From: Deltaproteobacteria bacterium
Lineage (GTDB): Bacteria; Desulfobacterota; Desulfarculia; JACQYL01
Assembly: GCA_016208165.1 (NCBI GenBank)
Contig: JACQYL010000003.1
Span: 1-46,835, forward strand
Direction of reading: 5' to 3'
DNA length: 46,835 nt
The notes beneath the pieces are model-generated. The model had not been told where the DNA came from, searched no databases, and saw only the letters and a program-made list of their open reading frames with translations. Positions 34,734-43,303 of the stretch are shown one piece after another. The translations under genes and the position numbers were made by a program. The number at the start of each line of letters is the position of its first letter. Position 1 is the stretch's first letter.

Positions 34734-34754
34734 GATGCGCCCTTTCTATATATA

Positions 34755-34781
34755 TGGTTTTGGACATATATGGTTAAGACT
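34755..34781 (-). promoter_or_regulatory. Two direct repeats upstream of the ILNA-repeat gene
   Basis: ACCATATAT occurs twice, 16 bases apart, on the minus strand just before the gene. The TATATA-rich copies could serve as -10 boxes or as a regulator site. Confidence 0.3.
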
Positions 34782-35489
34782 TCCTCCCTTGGGGAAAAAG
34801 ATCGATACGACGCATTTCAGCATGTGAGATAATTGGGACGATCATTCACAGCGCCGCTCGGCATGAGAACTCCCGAGGGCGTCTTTCCGGAACCAATTCT
34901 TTTAGGAGATCTCATTACAACAGACACTTCGTCATTATATCAGACTGAAATTGTTCTATTACAATACTAAATCATAAAAATCCACTCTAATCTTCTTTAT
35001 TGCCGATTCTTGTGCGAGTTCTTGGGCGGGTTTTGGATCTTGAGAAAAAGCCGCAAAGCGCATAAACTGAGCGGCATCCTGATGGCAGGAGGGTATGCAG
35101 GCGCTTTCCGTGTGCACTTCACGTAACCGTCGGACGGTCGGCATGAACGAATAACCGTCCAAAAAGGCGGAATCGGGCTTCGACAGGCGGCCGCCTGAAG
35201 AGGAAACCGATCTCCGGATGCACGGCGAACAACTCCTTCACCTTCCGTTTCTCGGACTCCTTCCGATCGCGTGACCGCCGTCGATTCTCGGCTGTCCCAT
35301 ACTTCGACGTAGCCGAACGACCGTCGAGTGGATGACCCTTCGTAGGGGGAAATAGTCTCTTGCGTCTCCGGGTGTTTTAGCGTAAATTTTTATCACCCGA
35401 AGTTCCACCCGGTTATTCCAGAGCCCCTCCGGGCTGGACCCTGTTATCGAACGCCGAGATCTCGACCGGCCTCTTTAAGTGGATGCTCT
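34782..35489. other. Long intergenic region, no supported gene
   Basis: About 700 bases between divergent genes. It is AT-rich up to about 35,000. A 67-codon minus-strand frame (34959-35162) has no clear ribosome site or known family. The promoter of the bd-like oxidase must lie here but I cannot point to it. Confidence 0.4.
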
Positions 35490-36884
35490 ATGGACCTGCC
35501 CGTGATTGTTCCCCCGGTGGCTCCGCGCTGGGTATGGATGGAAGAGGTCACCTACTCCCATATCCCCATTGCCACTCTTATCACCGCCTTCCTGTTTTTG
35601 GCCCCCATCTATGAGTACATCGGGTATCGCTTGAAAGACGGGCGGTATGACCGCCTGGCCAAGAGCCTGGTGTACTTTTCCATGATTCTCTATTCTCCGG
35701 GAGCCGCTCTGGGCACCGGCATACCCATGTTCATCATCGGCCTGTGGACCGAATTCTGGTCCCGGTGGTCGATGCTGTTCTTCTGGCCCCTCATGTTTCA
35801 ATTTGTGTTTTTTCTCACCGACGTCGGCTTCTTGTTTTTCGGCTACTATTTACCGTGGGACCGGATGCAGGATCGCAAACGTCTCCACATATTTTTCGGT
35901 GCGATGACGGCCCTGTTCGGACTCTTGATCCAAGCCGTCTGGGACTCGCTGGGCGCGTACATGACCACACCCAGCACTCCGTTTCCCCCGATAAGCGAAC
36001 CGGTCGCCTGGTCGGCGCAAGCCTTTTTCAATCCAAGCTATCCTTTTCTCTTTTTCCATCGTTTTTTTGGAAACATCAGTTACACGATGCTTCTCACGGG
36101 CGGCGTATTTGCGCTGAAATGCCGGCGTCAAAAGGACCCGGAAGAAAAAGCGTATTTCGTGTTTGCCCGGGATTTCACTTTTACCATAGGTTTCCTGTCG
36201 TTTTTTATCATGCCGTTCATCGGCTGGGGTTTCGCCAGGATGTTGCAGATCAAAGCTCCTGTCGTGTTCTATTCCATCATGGGCGGCCATGCTTCACCTT
36301 ATTTTGTCACTAAGATGGGCCTTATGGTGTCCATGCTGCTGCTCGCGGCCGTTTACATGTTCAAACGGTATAAGAGCAAGATCGTGCTCGGGAGCATGAC
36401 ATTCGGCATCATAAGCCTGTATTTGGTGTTTCACTGGCATCCTCCACTGCACTGGATCCCCGGAGGGCCGATCGTATGGCGTACGTTTTACACAGTGGCC
36501 TTCTTGGGCGTTCTGGCTTTTCTGTGGAACGGCGCTCGATTCAAATCCCTTGAATGGAAGGGCTGGCAATGGGTGCTGTTCACCGCCGGCCTGGCCGCTT
36601 TTTTTACTTTTGCCCTGGGCGGATTCGTGCGGGAACGGGCAAGGCAGCCGTATAATGTCTATGACCAATTCGTCAAAGTGGAGGTGCTTCCAGAGGAAGC
36701 AGATCGATGGCTGACTTACGAGAAGTGCCTGGGCTGTCATCACAAGAGTCCGGAAGAGTTCGAGCGATACGCCAAAAAGGACTGGGAGGTGCGCGTTGGA
36801 ATCGAACGAAAACGACCGGGCGTCGACATCACGAATGAAGAGGCGGCGCGAATCGTCTCCTTTCTCAAGGGGAATTACCGATGA
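35490..36884 (+). CDS. Cytochrome bd-family CydA-like subunit with C-terminal heme c (first)
   Basis: This 464-residue protein has about nine membrane helices with the CydA plan. Histidines match the E. coli heme ligands H19 (Y-S-H-I-P near residue 22) and H186 (F-F-H-R-F-F). The E99 position is Gln (P-L-M-F-Q-F). R-E-R-A-R-Q-P-Y matches the G-R-Q-P-W signature. The C-terminal periplasmic domain carries C-L-G-C-H (413-417) for heme c, but the position of the axial Met in its sister is Glu. It overlaps the next gene by four bases. This pairing fits the c-heme branch of the bd superfamily, where cytochrome c rather than quinol may donate electrons. It may be the structural, non-catalytic partner. 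Confidence 0.85.
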   Translation: MDLPVIVPPVAPRWVWMEEVTYSHIPIATLITAFLFLAPIYEYIGYRLKDGRYDRLAKSLVYFSMILYSPGAALGTGIPMFIIGLWTEFWSRWSMLFFWPLMFQFVFFLTDVGFLFFGYYLPWDRMQDRKRLHIFFGAMTALFGLLIQAVWDSLGAYMTTPSTPFPPISEPVAWSAQAFFNPSYPFLFFHRFFGNISYTMLLTGGVFALKCRRQKDPEEKAYFVFARDFTFTIGFLSFFIMPFIGWGFARMLQIKAPVVFYSIMGGHASPYFVTKMGLMVSMLLLAAVYMFKRYKSKIVLGSMTFGIISLYLVFHWHPPLHWIPGGPIVWRTFYTVAFLGVLAFLWNGARFKSLEWKGWQWVLFTAGLAAFFTFALGGFVRERARQPYNVYDQFVKVEVLPEEADRWLTYEKCLGCHHKSPEEFERYAKKDWEVRVGIERKRPGVDITNEEAARIVSFLKGNYR

Positions 36885-38347
36885 CCCATATTGAGTTTCC
36901 TATATTGGGCGCCAAATGGGCCATCGGCTCCATCGCGTTGTTTCATACCGCCGTGGCTTCCCTCGCCATCGGATTTGCCTTTTTCGTCACCCTAGCTCAG
37001 ATATTGGCGTATATTCACAAGGATCGGCGATACGACTATCTTGCAAAGCGCGTACAATTGGTCCACGTATGCATCTACAACATCGGGACCATCAACGCCA
37101 TAGGATTGGTGTTCGCCCTTTCAGGCCTCTATCCCCAATTTTGGAGCCAGATATTCGTCCAGTTTTACTGGCCCCTGATCATAGAGGAGTTCCTGTTTTT
37201 TTTGCTGGCCACGACCCTGACCTTTCACTACTTTTTCTGGGAACATCTGTGGGGTCACAAGAAACTTCATATTTTCCTCGGCGCCCTTCTAACACCTTTC
37301 TTTTTCCTCCAGTTCTACATCATCAACGGCCTCGGAGGGTTCATGTTGACTCCGGGAGCCGGCGAGGCGGAGTTGTCTCTCAGCACCGGAGTCCTCGGAT
37401 GGGACAGACTCGGTTTCTACAACCCTTCCTTTCTGATGCTGACTCTCCACAGGACCTTGGCGAATTTTGCCTACGGGGGATTCGCCGTGGCGGGCATATG
37501 CGGGACGTTTTTGTACTTTGTCGCCCGTCCGAAGCTCAAGGACTATTACGAGGAAGGGGGGAGGCTGGCCTTCTATGTGGGCTTCGCGGCATTTCTATCA
37601 TTGCCCATCATAGGCTACTTCTATGCTCACGTGCTTAAAAGCGAGGCTCCGGATGCCTACGTAAGTCTCATGTGGGGCCGCGGAGACATCGTGAGCGGAG
37701 GAGTGGACTGGTGGTGGCTCAAACACATCTGCGTTGCAGGCATGTTAGGAATGAGCCTGATCTATTTCCGGAAAACCTCCGACGACAAAAGGCCGTTCTC
37801 CATACCCACCGTGATGGTCTATAGTGTCGGCCTGTTCTATCTCATGTTTTACGTGGCCATGGGCATGGTCATGACCTGGGCCTTTTTCTGGTACATGCTG
37901 GCGTCCTGCGTTGTCGGCGGGGCCCTCGGATGGCATCTGCTGAACTATCATAAAGGTTCCGCGCGCGCCGTGTTTCTCCTGATAGGAATACTGTCTTTCA
38001 CAACGGTCATGCTCGGAGGATACTCCCGGGAAGCCGCCCGGCCGCGATTTGTGGACCGGATTTCCCATTATGACAACGTTTTTGTGCCCGAAGAACGTCA
38101 ACCGTATTTGATGGTCGATGTGGACGTTGCAGGCATTCCAAAAGCGCCTGCTCCCCACCAACCAACCGGGCCGATCGCGCTGATACGCCTGCATTGTATC
38201 AAGTGCCATACCCTTGACCGCGTCAAGTCTTACCGGCTCGACAACTGGGATTTAATCGTGCGTCAGATGATAGCGTACGGCCTCGAACTGACGCATGATG
38301 ACCGGGAGCAGATCACAGCCTATCTCAAGGCGGGAGAACCCTATTGA
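36881..38347 (+). CDS. Cytochrome bd-family CydA-like subunit with C-terminal heme c (second)
   Basis: This 488-residue paralogue has the same helix plan. H19 corresponds to L-F-H-T-A (near 22), H186 to L-T-L-H-R-T-L, and E99 is kept in P-L-I-I-E-E-F. R-E-A-A-R-P-R-F replaces G-R-Q-P-W. The C-terminal domain has C-I-K-C-H (439-443) and a candidate axial Met463. With E99 and both His it is the better candidate for the O2-reducing subunit. The family of O2 reductases works in the inner membrane with the c-heme facing the periplasm. AAGGGG precedes the ATG and the start overlaps the stop of its sister. Confidence 0.87.
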   Translation: MTHIEFPILGAKWAIGSIALFHTAVASLAIGFAFFVTLAQILAYIHKDRRYDYLAKRVQLVHVCIYNIGTINAIGLVFALSGLYPQFWSQIFVQFYWPLIIEEFLFFLLATTLTFHYFFWEHLWGHKKLHIFLGALLTPFFFLQFYIINGLGGFMLTPGAGEAELSLSTGVLGWDRLGFYNPSFLMLTLHRTLANFAYGGFAVAGICGTFLYFVARPKLKDYYEEGGRLAFYVGFAAFLSLPIIGYFYAHVLKSEAPDAYVSLMWGRGDIVSGGVDWWWLKHICVAGMLGMSLIYFRKTSDDKRPFSIPTVMVYSVGLFYLMFYVAMGMVMTWAFFWYMLASCVVGGALGWHLLNYHKGSARAVFLLIGILSFTTVMLGGYSREAARPRFVDRISHYDNVFVPEERQPYLMVDVDVAGIPKAPAPHQPTGPIALIRLHCIKCHTLDRVKSYRLDNWDLIVRQMIAYGLELTHDDREQITAYLKAGEPY

Positions 38348-38360
38348 GGACCGAATCCAT

Positions 38361-38696
38361 ATGAGTGAAGCCGAGGAAAAGACAGAAGGCCCCGGGCCTC
38401 GGTCGGACGCCAAACCGGACGAAGTTCGAGCGTCCTCGTCCCCTCCGAAAACGGGTGCGACAGCAGAGATGCCGGCGGAGAACGCCGGAAAAGGATCCGA
38501 AGCAGAAACGGCTGAGGAGCCCGCTCCCCAACCTCCGGCGTCGGAACTGGAACTTCTTCTGGAAGAATATCCCTTGCGCGAACCCGGAAAAGATCCGCGT
38601 TGGGCCCTGCGCACCGTCTGGATATGGATCGGATTCGCGTTGCTCTCCCTTGCTTTCATCCTTACCCTGCTCATCTTGGGGGCGATTCACGACTAA
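38361..38696 (+). CDS. Small C-tail-anchored protein of the bd-like operon
   Basis: This 111-residue protein has an acidic Pro/Ala/Glu-rich N-terminal region of about 65 residues and one membrane helix near its end (W-I-G-F-A-L-L-S-L-A-F-I-L-T, about 88-108). It starts 14 bases after the second CydA-like gene with GAGGA upstream. It might be an accessory subunit of the oxidase; I know no family for it. Codon use is like its neighbours. Confidence 0.7.
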   Translation: MSEAEEKTEGPGPRSDAKPDEVRASSSPPKTGATAEMPAENAGKGSEAETAEEPAPQPPASELELLLEEYPLREPGKDPRWALRTVWIWIGFALLSLAFILTLLILGAIHD

Positions 38697-38749
38697 TGTA
38701 ACGTTCACATCAATAGGTTTAAATCACCCTGGAACCGGTTAACAGCCCG

Positions 38750-39340
38750 ATGCGCGCGCCTTTCAAAAAGCTCTTGTTGTTGCTGGCAAAAATCGCTTTC
38801 TTGATTTTTGTAGCCTCCATGATCGTGGTTCAGATTCCGGAGCTGGAATACGATCTCGGCGATCGAACGCCCGTGAGCATCGGGGGACCCGAGGAACTCT
38901 CGAGCAATCGCTTTCCCCGCGCCGTGTTCGCGGCGGTCAAAGGAACGGCCGATTTCCGGCATCGCTTCACGTACAGCAGATACGGCCTCACGTTTACCTA
39001 TTTCAATCTCGATAATTACGGAGCGCGCCTCGTTGTTCGAACCTATGAGCCCGTCAACGAGCAATGGGAAAAAATCGAACTCTTTCTGGGAAAGCTGAGG
39101 CCGTTCAAAAGCCAGGCGTTTCACTACAAAATTCGGGACATATATAAGGAAAGCTTCGGTGTGGATATTCCGGAAGATGCCTTTTTTCTCGGTTTGGACG
39201 ACGTTCCCAAGTTGAGCGGATGGCAGGTGGGCGCCGTCGTCTTCGCCGGCATCCTTTGGGTTGTTCTTTTTTATATGTTCTTCCTGTTCAGGAGAAAGAA
39301 AACCAAACCCCAACAGACTTCGGTATCGGCGCCCCGTTAG
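38750..39340 (+). CDS. Two-helix membrane protein of the bd-like operon
   Basis: This 196-residue protein has an N-terminal membrane helix (about 8-28), a periplasmic domain of about 130 residues with no Cys, and a second helix (about 160-180) followed by a basic cytoplasmic tail (F-R-R-K-K-T-K). It follows the small tail-anchored gene by 53 bases and probably belongs to the same operon. The soluble domain is not recognised. A role in assembly or as a subunit of the oxidase is inferred from position only. Confidence 0.72.
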   Translation: MRAPFKKLLLLLAKIAFLIFVASMIVVQIPELEYDLGDRTPVSIGGPEELSSNRFPRAVFAAVKGTADFRHRFTYSRYGLTFTYFNLDNYGARLVVRTYEPVNEQWEKIELFLGKLRPFKSQAFHYKIRDIYKESFGVDIPEDAFFLGLDDVPKLSGWQVGAVVFAGILWVVLFYMFFLFRRKKTKPQQTSVSAPR

Positions 39341-39461
39341 GCGCGATCCGGTCTCCCTTCAAAACACATTTTCGAAGAGCGCTCCTCTCCCCATGATCCC
39401 TCAACCTCCCTCGCAATCGCGGGGAAGGAACCGTTTCCCTCTCCGCCCAGGTCTCAACGCA

Positions 39462-39878
39462 TCAGAGGAGTATCAAAAACATCCAGCCGGCTAACCCCCA
39501 CAATACAAGGGTTCCGACGACCAAACAGATTCCGAGCATGGGCACATAGGGCCGATAGTTCCGGTACATTCGGATGAAGCTGATTTTTACTAGAAAGACG
39601 CCAAAAAGGGTCATGGCCAATGTAGCGTGGATAACGGCTCGGGAATCGAGGGTCCGGCCCGCGTCGGCCAATCGATCCATCAAATCGACACAGACCCAGG
39701 CTATCCACACAAAATATACGGCGAACAGATACCCGAAAATCCGGTGGAGCCGTAATAGGAGGGGGCTGTATTTGCCCGGTTGTCCCTTTCGACCGAAGAT
39801 GCGCATGGCCGCCCAGAATTCAAAAGCCGCCAAAACAACCAGTCCAATGCTCACGTACGTTTTGGTCACCGGATCCAT
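39462..39878 (-). CDS. Small four-helix membrane protein with conserved His
   Basis: This 138-residue protein has four membrane helices. His residues in R-L-H-R-I-F-G-Y and V-I-H-A-T lie on neighbouring helices, as in small cytochrome b-type proteins, so heme b binding is possible. It is convergent with the bd-like operon and downstream of the ABC permease on the same strand (119-base gap), so it may belong to either context. No family name is certain. Confidence 0.7.
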   Translation of the reverse strand: MDPVTKTYVSIGLVVLAAFEFWAAMRIFGRKGQPGKYSPLLLRLHRIFGYLFAVYFVWIAWVCVDLMDRLADAGRTLDSRAVIHATLAMTLFGVFLVKISFIRMYRNYRPYVPMLGICLVVGTLVLWGLAGWMFLILL

Positions 39879-39997
39879 CTGGACTCCTTGGTATTGACGT
39901 GTGTCCGCGAACCGCCTGAAAACCGCTCAACCGACATCGGATTCCGTAACTGAATACGGCTTGGGTTCCGTCAACCGGACGGCGGACGAAGCCCTCT

Positions 39998-40717
39998 CTA
40001 CCGGCGTCCGAATCGGGTGCGCCAGTCCACTGCGCGGCCGATCAGGGTCCCGGAAAAAATCAGAAAAAAGAGTGCTCCGGCAAGTGCCCCCTCATGCTGG
40101 GGCACGCCTGTGACTGCCCGCTCCAACGCATCCGCCAGTCGTCCGACGGGACTGAATATCGCGGTTACCTCCACAAGCGGTTCGATCCTGGACGGAACCG
40201 GCACAAGGCCGGAAAGCAGTCCGACCCCCATCACAATCAGCCCCCCGCAGAGATGAACTTCCGGATTGTTTTTCATCACCCATCCCAGCGTGAATCCGGC
40301 CACGTTGAGCAAAAGCACGGTGATGCAGTACAGCCCGGCAAGACGCAGCCCCAACCCCGGCGAAATCGGATGGCCGCTCACGGCAACGAGCAGAAACATC
40401 AGCGGCCCGGTCTGAGCGAAATCCACCAGCGACCACGCAAAAAGCTGATCGCTCGCCATCCGCCACCCCGGAATGGGAAGCACGCGAAGCCGCGTCAGCC
40501 GTCCTTCCGATCGGGCTCGTACAAGGCTCACCGCCGTGCCGAAAAAACTGGTGAACAGGGTAAGCATGACCAGGCCGACCACCCTGATCCTGACAGGCAT
40601 GGCAATAAAAACAAAGGGAGCTCCCAGCAGGAACGCCACGCCCAACCGGAAAACCAGGGTCCTTACACTGCTGAACGCGGAACACAGCTCGAGGCGAAAT
40701 ACATTGATCGGCTTCAT
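39998..40717 (-). CDS. ABC-2 type transporter permease
   Basis: This 239-residue protein has six predicted membrane helices and an ABC-2/CcmB-like sequence, with L-R-V-L-P-I-P after the second helix as in such permeases (L-x-x-L-P-x). It overlaps the ATPase gene by four bases (ATGA). It is expected to dimerise with it as an exporter. Length and topology are close to CcmB, the heme/CcmC partner, but the sequence does not prove that. Confidence 0.85.
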   Translation of the reverse strand: MKPINVFRLELCSAFSSVRTLVFRLGVAFLLGAPFVFIAMPVRIRVVGLVMLTLFTSFFGTAVSLVRARSEGRLTRLRVLPIPGWRMASDQLFAWSLVDFAQTGPLMFLLVAVSGHPISPGLGLRLAGLYCITVLLLNVAGFTLGWVMKNNPEVHLCGGLIVMGVGLLSGLVPVPSRIEPLVEVTAIFSPVGRLADALERAVTGVPQHEGALAGALFFLIFSGTLIGRAVDWRTRFGRR

Positions 40718-41646
40718 GCTTCTATGGTTTTACCCGTCTTGAGCAGGAATGCGTCCCGCAACGTGCCGCCGATCGTCTCCATCCGGATGATGGAGCCGCC
40801 GTGAGATACGATCCACTCCACCAACTCCGGAATGAGAAAAGTCTCCTTGTCCAGAAAGACGGTCACCACCCTACCCTCCCGGACAAAGGAGCGAACCCAC
40901 GAAAACGGCGGAGGTGCGATCGGGGTGTATCCTTCCAGAAGAATGCGCAGCTCCGACAACGATCCGGTTTCCCCGACAAGGTCGTCCACCGACCCTTTTG
41001 CGACAATGGAACCTCTGTCCAAAAAGAAAACTTTGGCCGACACGCCGCTCACCCATTCCGGGTCGTTTCCGGCGATCCAGGTGGTCCGGCCGCGCAAACT
41101 TCTGTCCTGCACCATCTTCGTCAGTCGCGTCAGGAAATGGGCGTCCACACCCGCCGTGGGTTCGTCCATGATCAGCAAATCCGGCTCGTGACTCAGGGCC
41201 TGAACGATGCTGAGCTTCCTTCGCATGCCGTAAGAATAGCCGGCTACGGGTTGATCCGCCCATTCCTGCAAATCCGCGGCCTGCAGATAATTGATCAGTC
41301 GTTCTTTCACCAGGGCGTGGGAGAGACCATAGGATCGGGCCACAAAATAGGCATTGTCGTATCCGGAGAGGTTGTCCCAGTGGACGCTTGTATCCAGCAC
41401 CACGCCCGTTCGTTTGAGGTGGTTTCGGGACCCTTCGGATACAACGTTCCCGAACACGGCGATCCGGCCCGATTGAGGCCGAGCCAACCCCAACAGGAGG
41501 CGCGTAAGCGTGCTTTTGCCGGATCCGTTTCGGCCCAGCAGGGCGCAGCATACACCTTCTTCCACGGACAACGAGACGTTACAGACGCCTCTTCCGGGAG
41601 CGTATTGACGGACGGCGCAGCTGATATCGATGCACGCCACAAGCAC
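40714..41646 (-). CDS. ABC transporter ATP-binding protein
   Basis: This 310-residue ATPase has Walker A G-R-N-G-S-G-K-S-T (38-46), a signature variant Y-S-Y-G-M-R-R-K-L in place of L-S-G-G-Q, and Walker B L-L-I-M-D-E-P-T. About 90 extra residues at the C-terminus are typical of ABC-2 drug/lipid exporters (DrrA/NatA type). The GTG start overlaps the stop of the upstream small gene (TAGTG), and its end overlaps the permease gene. The substrate is unknown. Confidence 0.9.
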   Translation of the reverse strand: MLVACIDISCAVRQYAPGRGVCNVSLSVEEGVCCALLGRNGSGKSTLTRLLLGLARPQSGRIAVFGNVVSEGSRNHLKRTGVVLDTSVHWDNLSGYDNAYFVARSYGLSHALVKERLINYLQAADLQEWADQPVAGYSYGMRRKLSIVQALSHEPDLLIMDEPTAGVDAHFLTRLTKMVQDRSLRGRTTWIAGNDPEWVSGVSAKVFFLDRGSIVAKGSVDDLVGETGSLSELRILLEGYTPIAPPPFSWVRSFVREGRVVTVFLDKETFLIPELVEWIVSHGGSIIRMETIGGTLRDAFLLKTGKTIEA

Positions 41647-41858
41647 TACTCGAAACGGAAAAGGGTTTGTTCCGTGACCAGAACCAGACCTTCGGGTACG
41701 GTCCGGACCACCTCGAAGACCACGAAGCGGTCACCGACTTGACAAGTCTTGCCCAGAAGCCGGCTGCGAACGATATGACGATGGAACGGAGGCGCCATCC
41801 GGTTGAATTTGCGTAAGGTCAACTCCCGGGCGCTTGAAATCTCAGCCATCTTCTGCAT
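41646..41858 (-). CDS. Small unrecognised protein coupled to the ABC operon
   Basis: A 70-residue frame (ATG 41858; ATG 41849 is also possible) sits between the stress-protein gene, which it overlaps by 17 bases, and the ABC ATPase, which it overlaps by one base. The sequence is basic with a beta-rich end (V-G-D-R-F-V-V-F-E-V-V). Its tight packing on both sides supports that it is translated. No family or catalytic motif is recognised. Confidence 0.55.
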   Translation of the reverse strand: MQKMAEISSARELTLRKFNRMAPPFHRHIVRSRLLGKTCQVGDRFVVFEVVRTVPEGLVLVTEQTLFRFE

Positions 41859-42849
41859 CCGGGCGAGCACCCATGCCCAGCCGTCGTGCTATCTCGAGGA
41901 AGGTTTTTAGGGTCACGCGGCCTTCGCCCCGTTGTTTCAGCTCGTTCTCCACCACGGTCTTGGCCATCGACCTGGCAGGGGAAGGAATGCGCATCAATCG
42001 CTCTTCTGCTTCGGAATCCCACTCGAACGCCGACGCCTCCTTGTCGGATCTAGCCTCGGCGGCCTGTTCGGACATACAAACGAGCACATTGTTGTGAGTC
42101 AGTCGAACCAGGGCTTCCGCATTCGAACCGATCCACGAATCCTTTTCGCGATGGTGTCCAAAGCGACCGACCACCGTCAAACAGGCGTTCTTCATTTCCG
42201 ACTGGTCCACCAGAGCACGGTAAGCCTTGCCGCGCACCAGTCCGGATGTGGCCGCGGCGCCCAAACTTCCGGAGAGCTGAACCGCTTTCTCGAGGAAGCG
42301 TGAATACAAGGTTCCAAGACCGTCGTTGATAATCTGATCGTGCACTTCTTCCTGCCGTTTCAACCCGATGGCTTCAATCCTCTCGGCCGGCACGGAACAG
42401 GCCATGGACTTGAAAAGCTGAGTATGAAAATCAGGATCGTACGCCGCCGTCCCGAAGGCGCCCAGCACCATCAGGCCCGCCCCTTCCTGCCGGGCGATAT
42501 CAAGGAGTCGGACGTAATTTCGTCCTTCCACATTGATTTCACGCACCTGAACTCCGGCGCGCTTCGCCTCGGTGAGGTAATCCTCCATGTATCCCCGGGA
42601 AAGCGCTCGCAAACCATCGGTGATCAATGACCGGTGCGTATGACGGAGTTCGTTCAAGAAAGGGGCGCCCAGGTATCTGCTCGAGAGACCGGGCTCCATA
42701 TCCCGAAAGCGCCGATTGTGAAGCTCGGCTCCATACACGTGACAAGCAAGCAGCGTGGCGCCGATGTTTCGAGCCAGGTCGAGGGCTATCCGTCCCCCCC
42801 TTCGAGCGTATTCGGACCCGTCGAGAGCTACTAGTATTCTTGAGTACAT
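41842..42849 (-). CDS. Universal stress protein fused to a PCP_red-like domain
   Basis: This 335-residue protein starts with a UspA domain (Y-S-R-I-L-V-A-L-D-G-S-E-Y-A, residues 2-15) and continues into a second, degenerate Usp-like half (about 165-260, V-V-G-R-F-G-H-H). The last 65 residues fit PCP_red, the small domain at the end of light-independent protochlorophyllide reductase subunit B: W-D-S-E-A-E-E-R-L, I-P-S-P-A-R, then G-R-V-T. No other chlorophyll gene is near. ATG 42849 starts the Usp domain; the frame is open upstream but without domain content. It heads the operon with the ABC genes. Confidence 0.82.
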   Translation of the reverse strand: MYSRILVALDGSEYARRGGRIALDLARNIGATLLACHVYGAELHNRRFRDMEPGLSSRYLGAPFLNELRHTHRSLITDGLRALSRGYMEDYLTEAKRAGVQVREINVEGRNYVRLLDIARQEGAGLMVLGAFGTAAYDPDFHTQLFKSMACSVPAERIEAIGLKRQEEVHDQIINDGLGTLYSRFLEKAVQLSGSLGAAATSGLVRGKAYRALVDQSEMKNACLTVVGRFGHHREKDSWIGSNAEALVRLTHNNVLVCMSEQAAEARSDKEASAFEWDSEAEERLMRIPSPARSMAKTVVENELKQRGEGRVTLKTFLEIARRLGMGARPDAEDG

Positions 42850-43303
42850 AGTTCGGAAGACAACGTCTATGATCGACTCATCCCCGGCAAAGGACGAATC
42901 CATTGCCGGGCGGAGAGACAGAATGAAAACGTCCCGAAACGGGACCGAAGTTACTATACAGAGGCGGTTCCCGCGGGTCAAGAAAATGGTCCGATCGATC
43001 ACGCGAGGGTTGGCCATGTGAGTCCGGCAGTTCTTTCTTCGAGTCAATCCCGCTCTCGCGCACCGCGCGTTCAAGGCTTCAAGGGAGGCCGTTTCCGGAG
43101 GTGACGGATCGACGCTTTTCCCGATTCCCCTTGATTGTCCGAAACTACCGGATTATTCTGAACCCTTGGGATCCGGATCGCGTTCCTCTACCTACCCGTC
43201 AACTTCTGAAGCTCCCGCGGTCCGGCGCGGCAAGATGATCCGGATCAAGATGTTCCGAACACACTCTCCCCATCCTAGGAACGGGGTTCGAGGGCTGAGA
43301 TTC
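42850..43303. other. Divergent intergenic region
   Basis: This gap of about 450 bases lies between the stress-protein and NlpC/P60 genes. On the plus strand TTGATT (43131-43136) and TATTCT (43154-43159) with 17-base spacing form a weak promoter for the NlpC/P60 gene. No gene is supported. Confidence 0.35.

Noticed and set aside
34959-35162. A 67-codon minus-strand frame in the intergenic region
   Set aside because: TTG start, no clear ribosome site, no known family; too weak to call.
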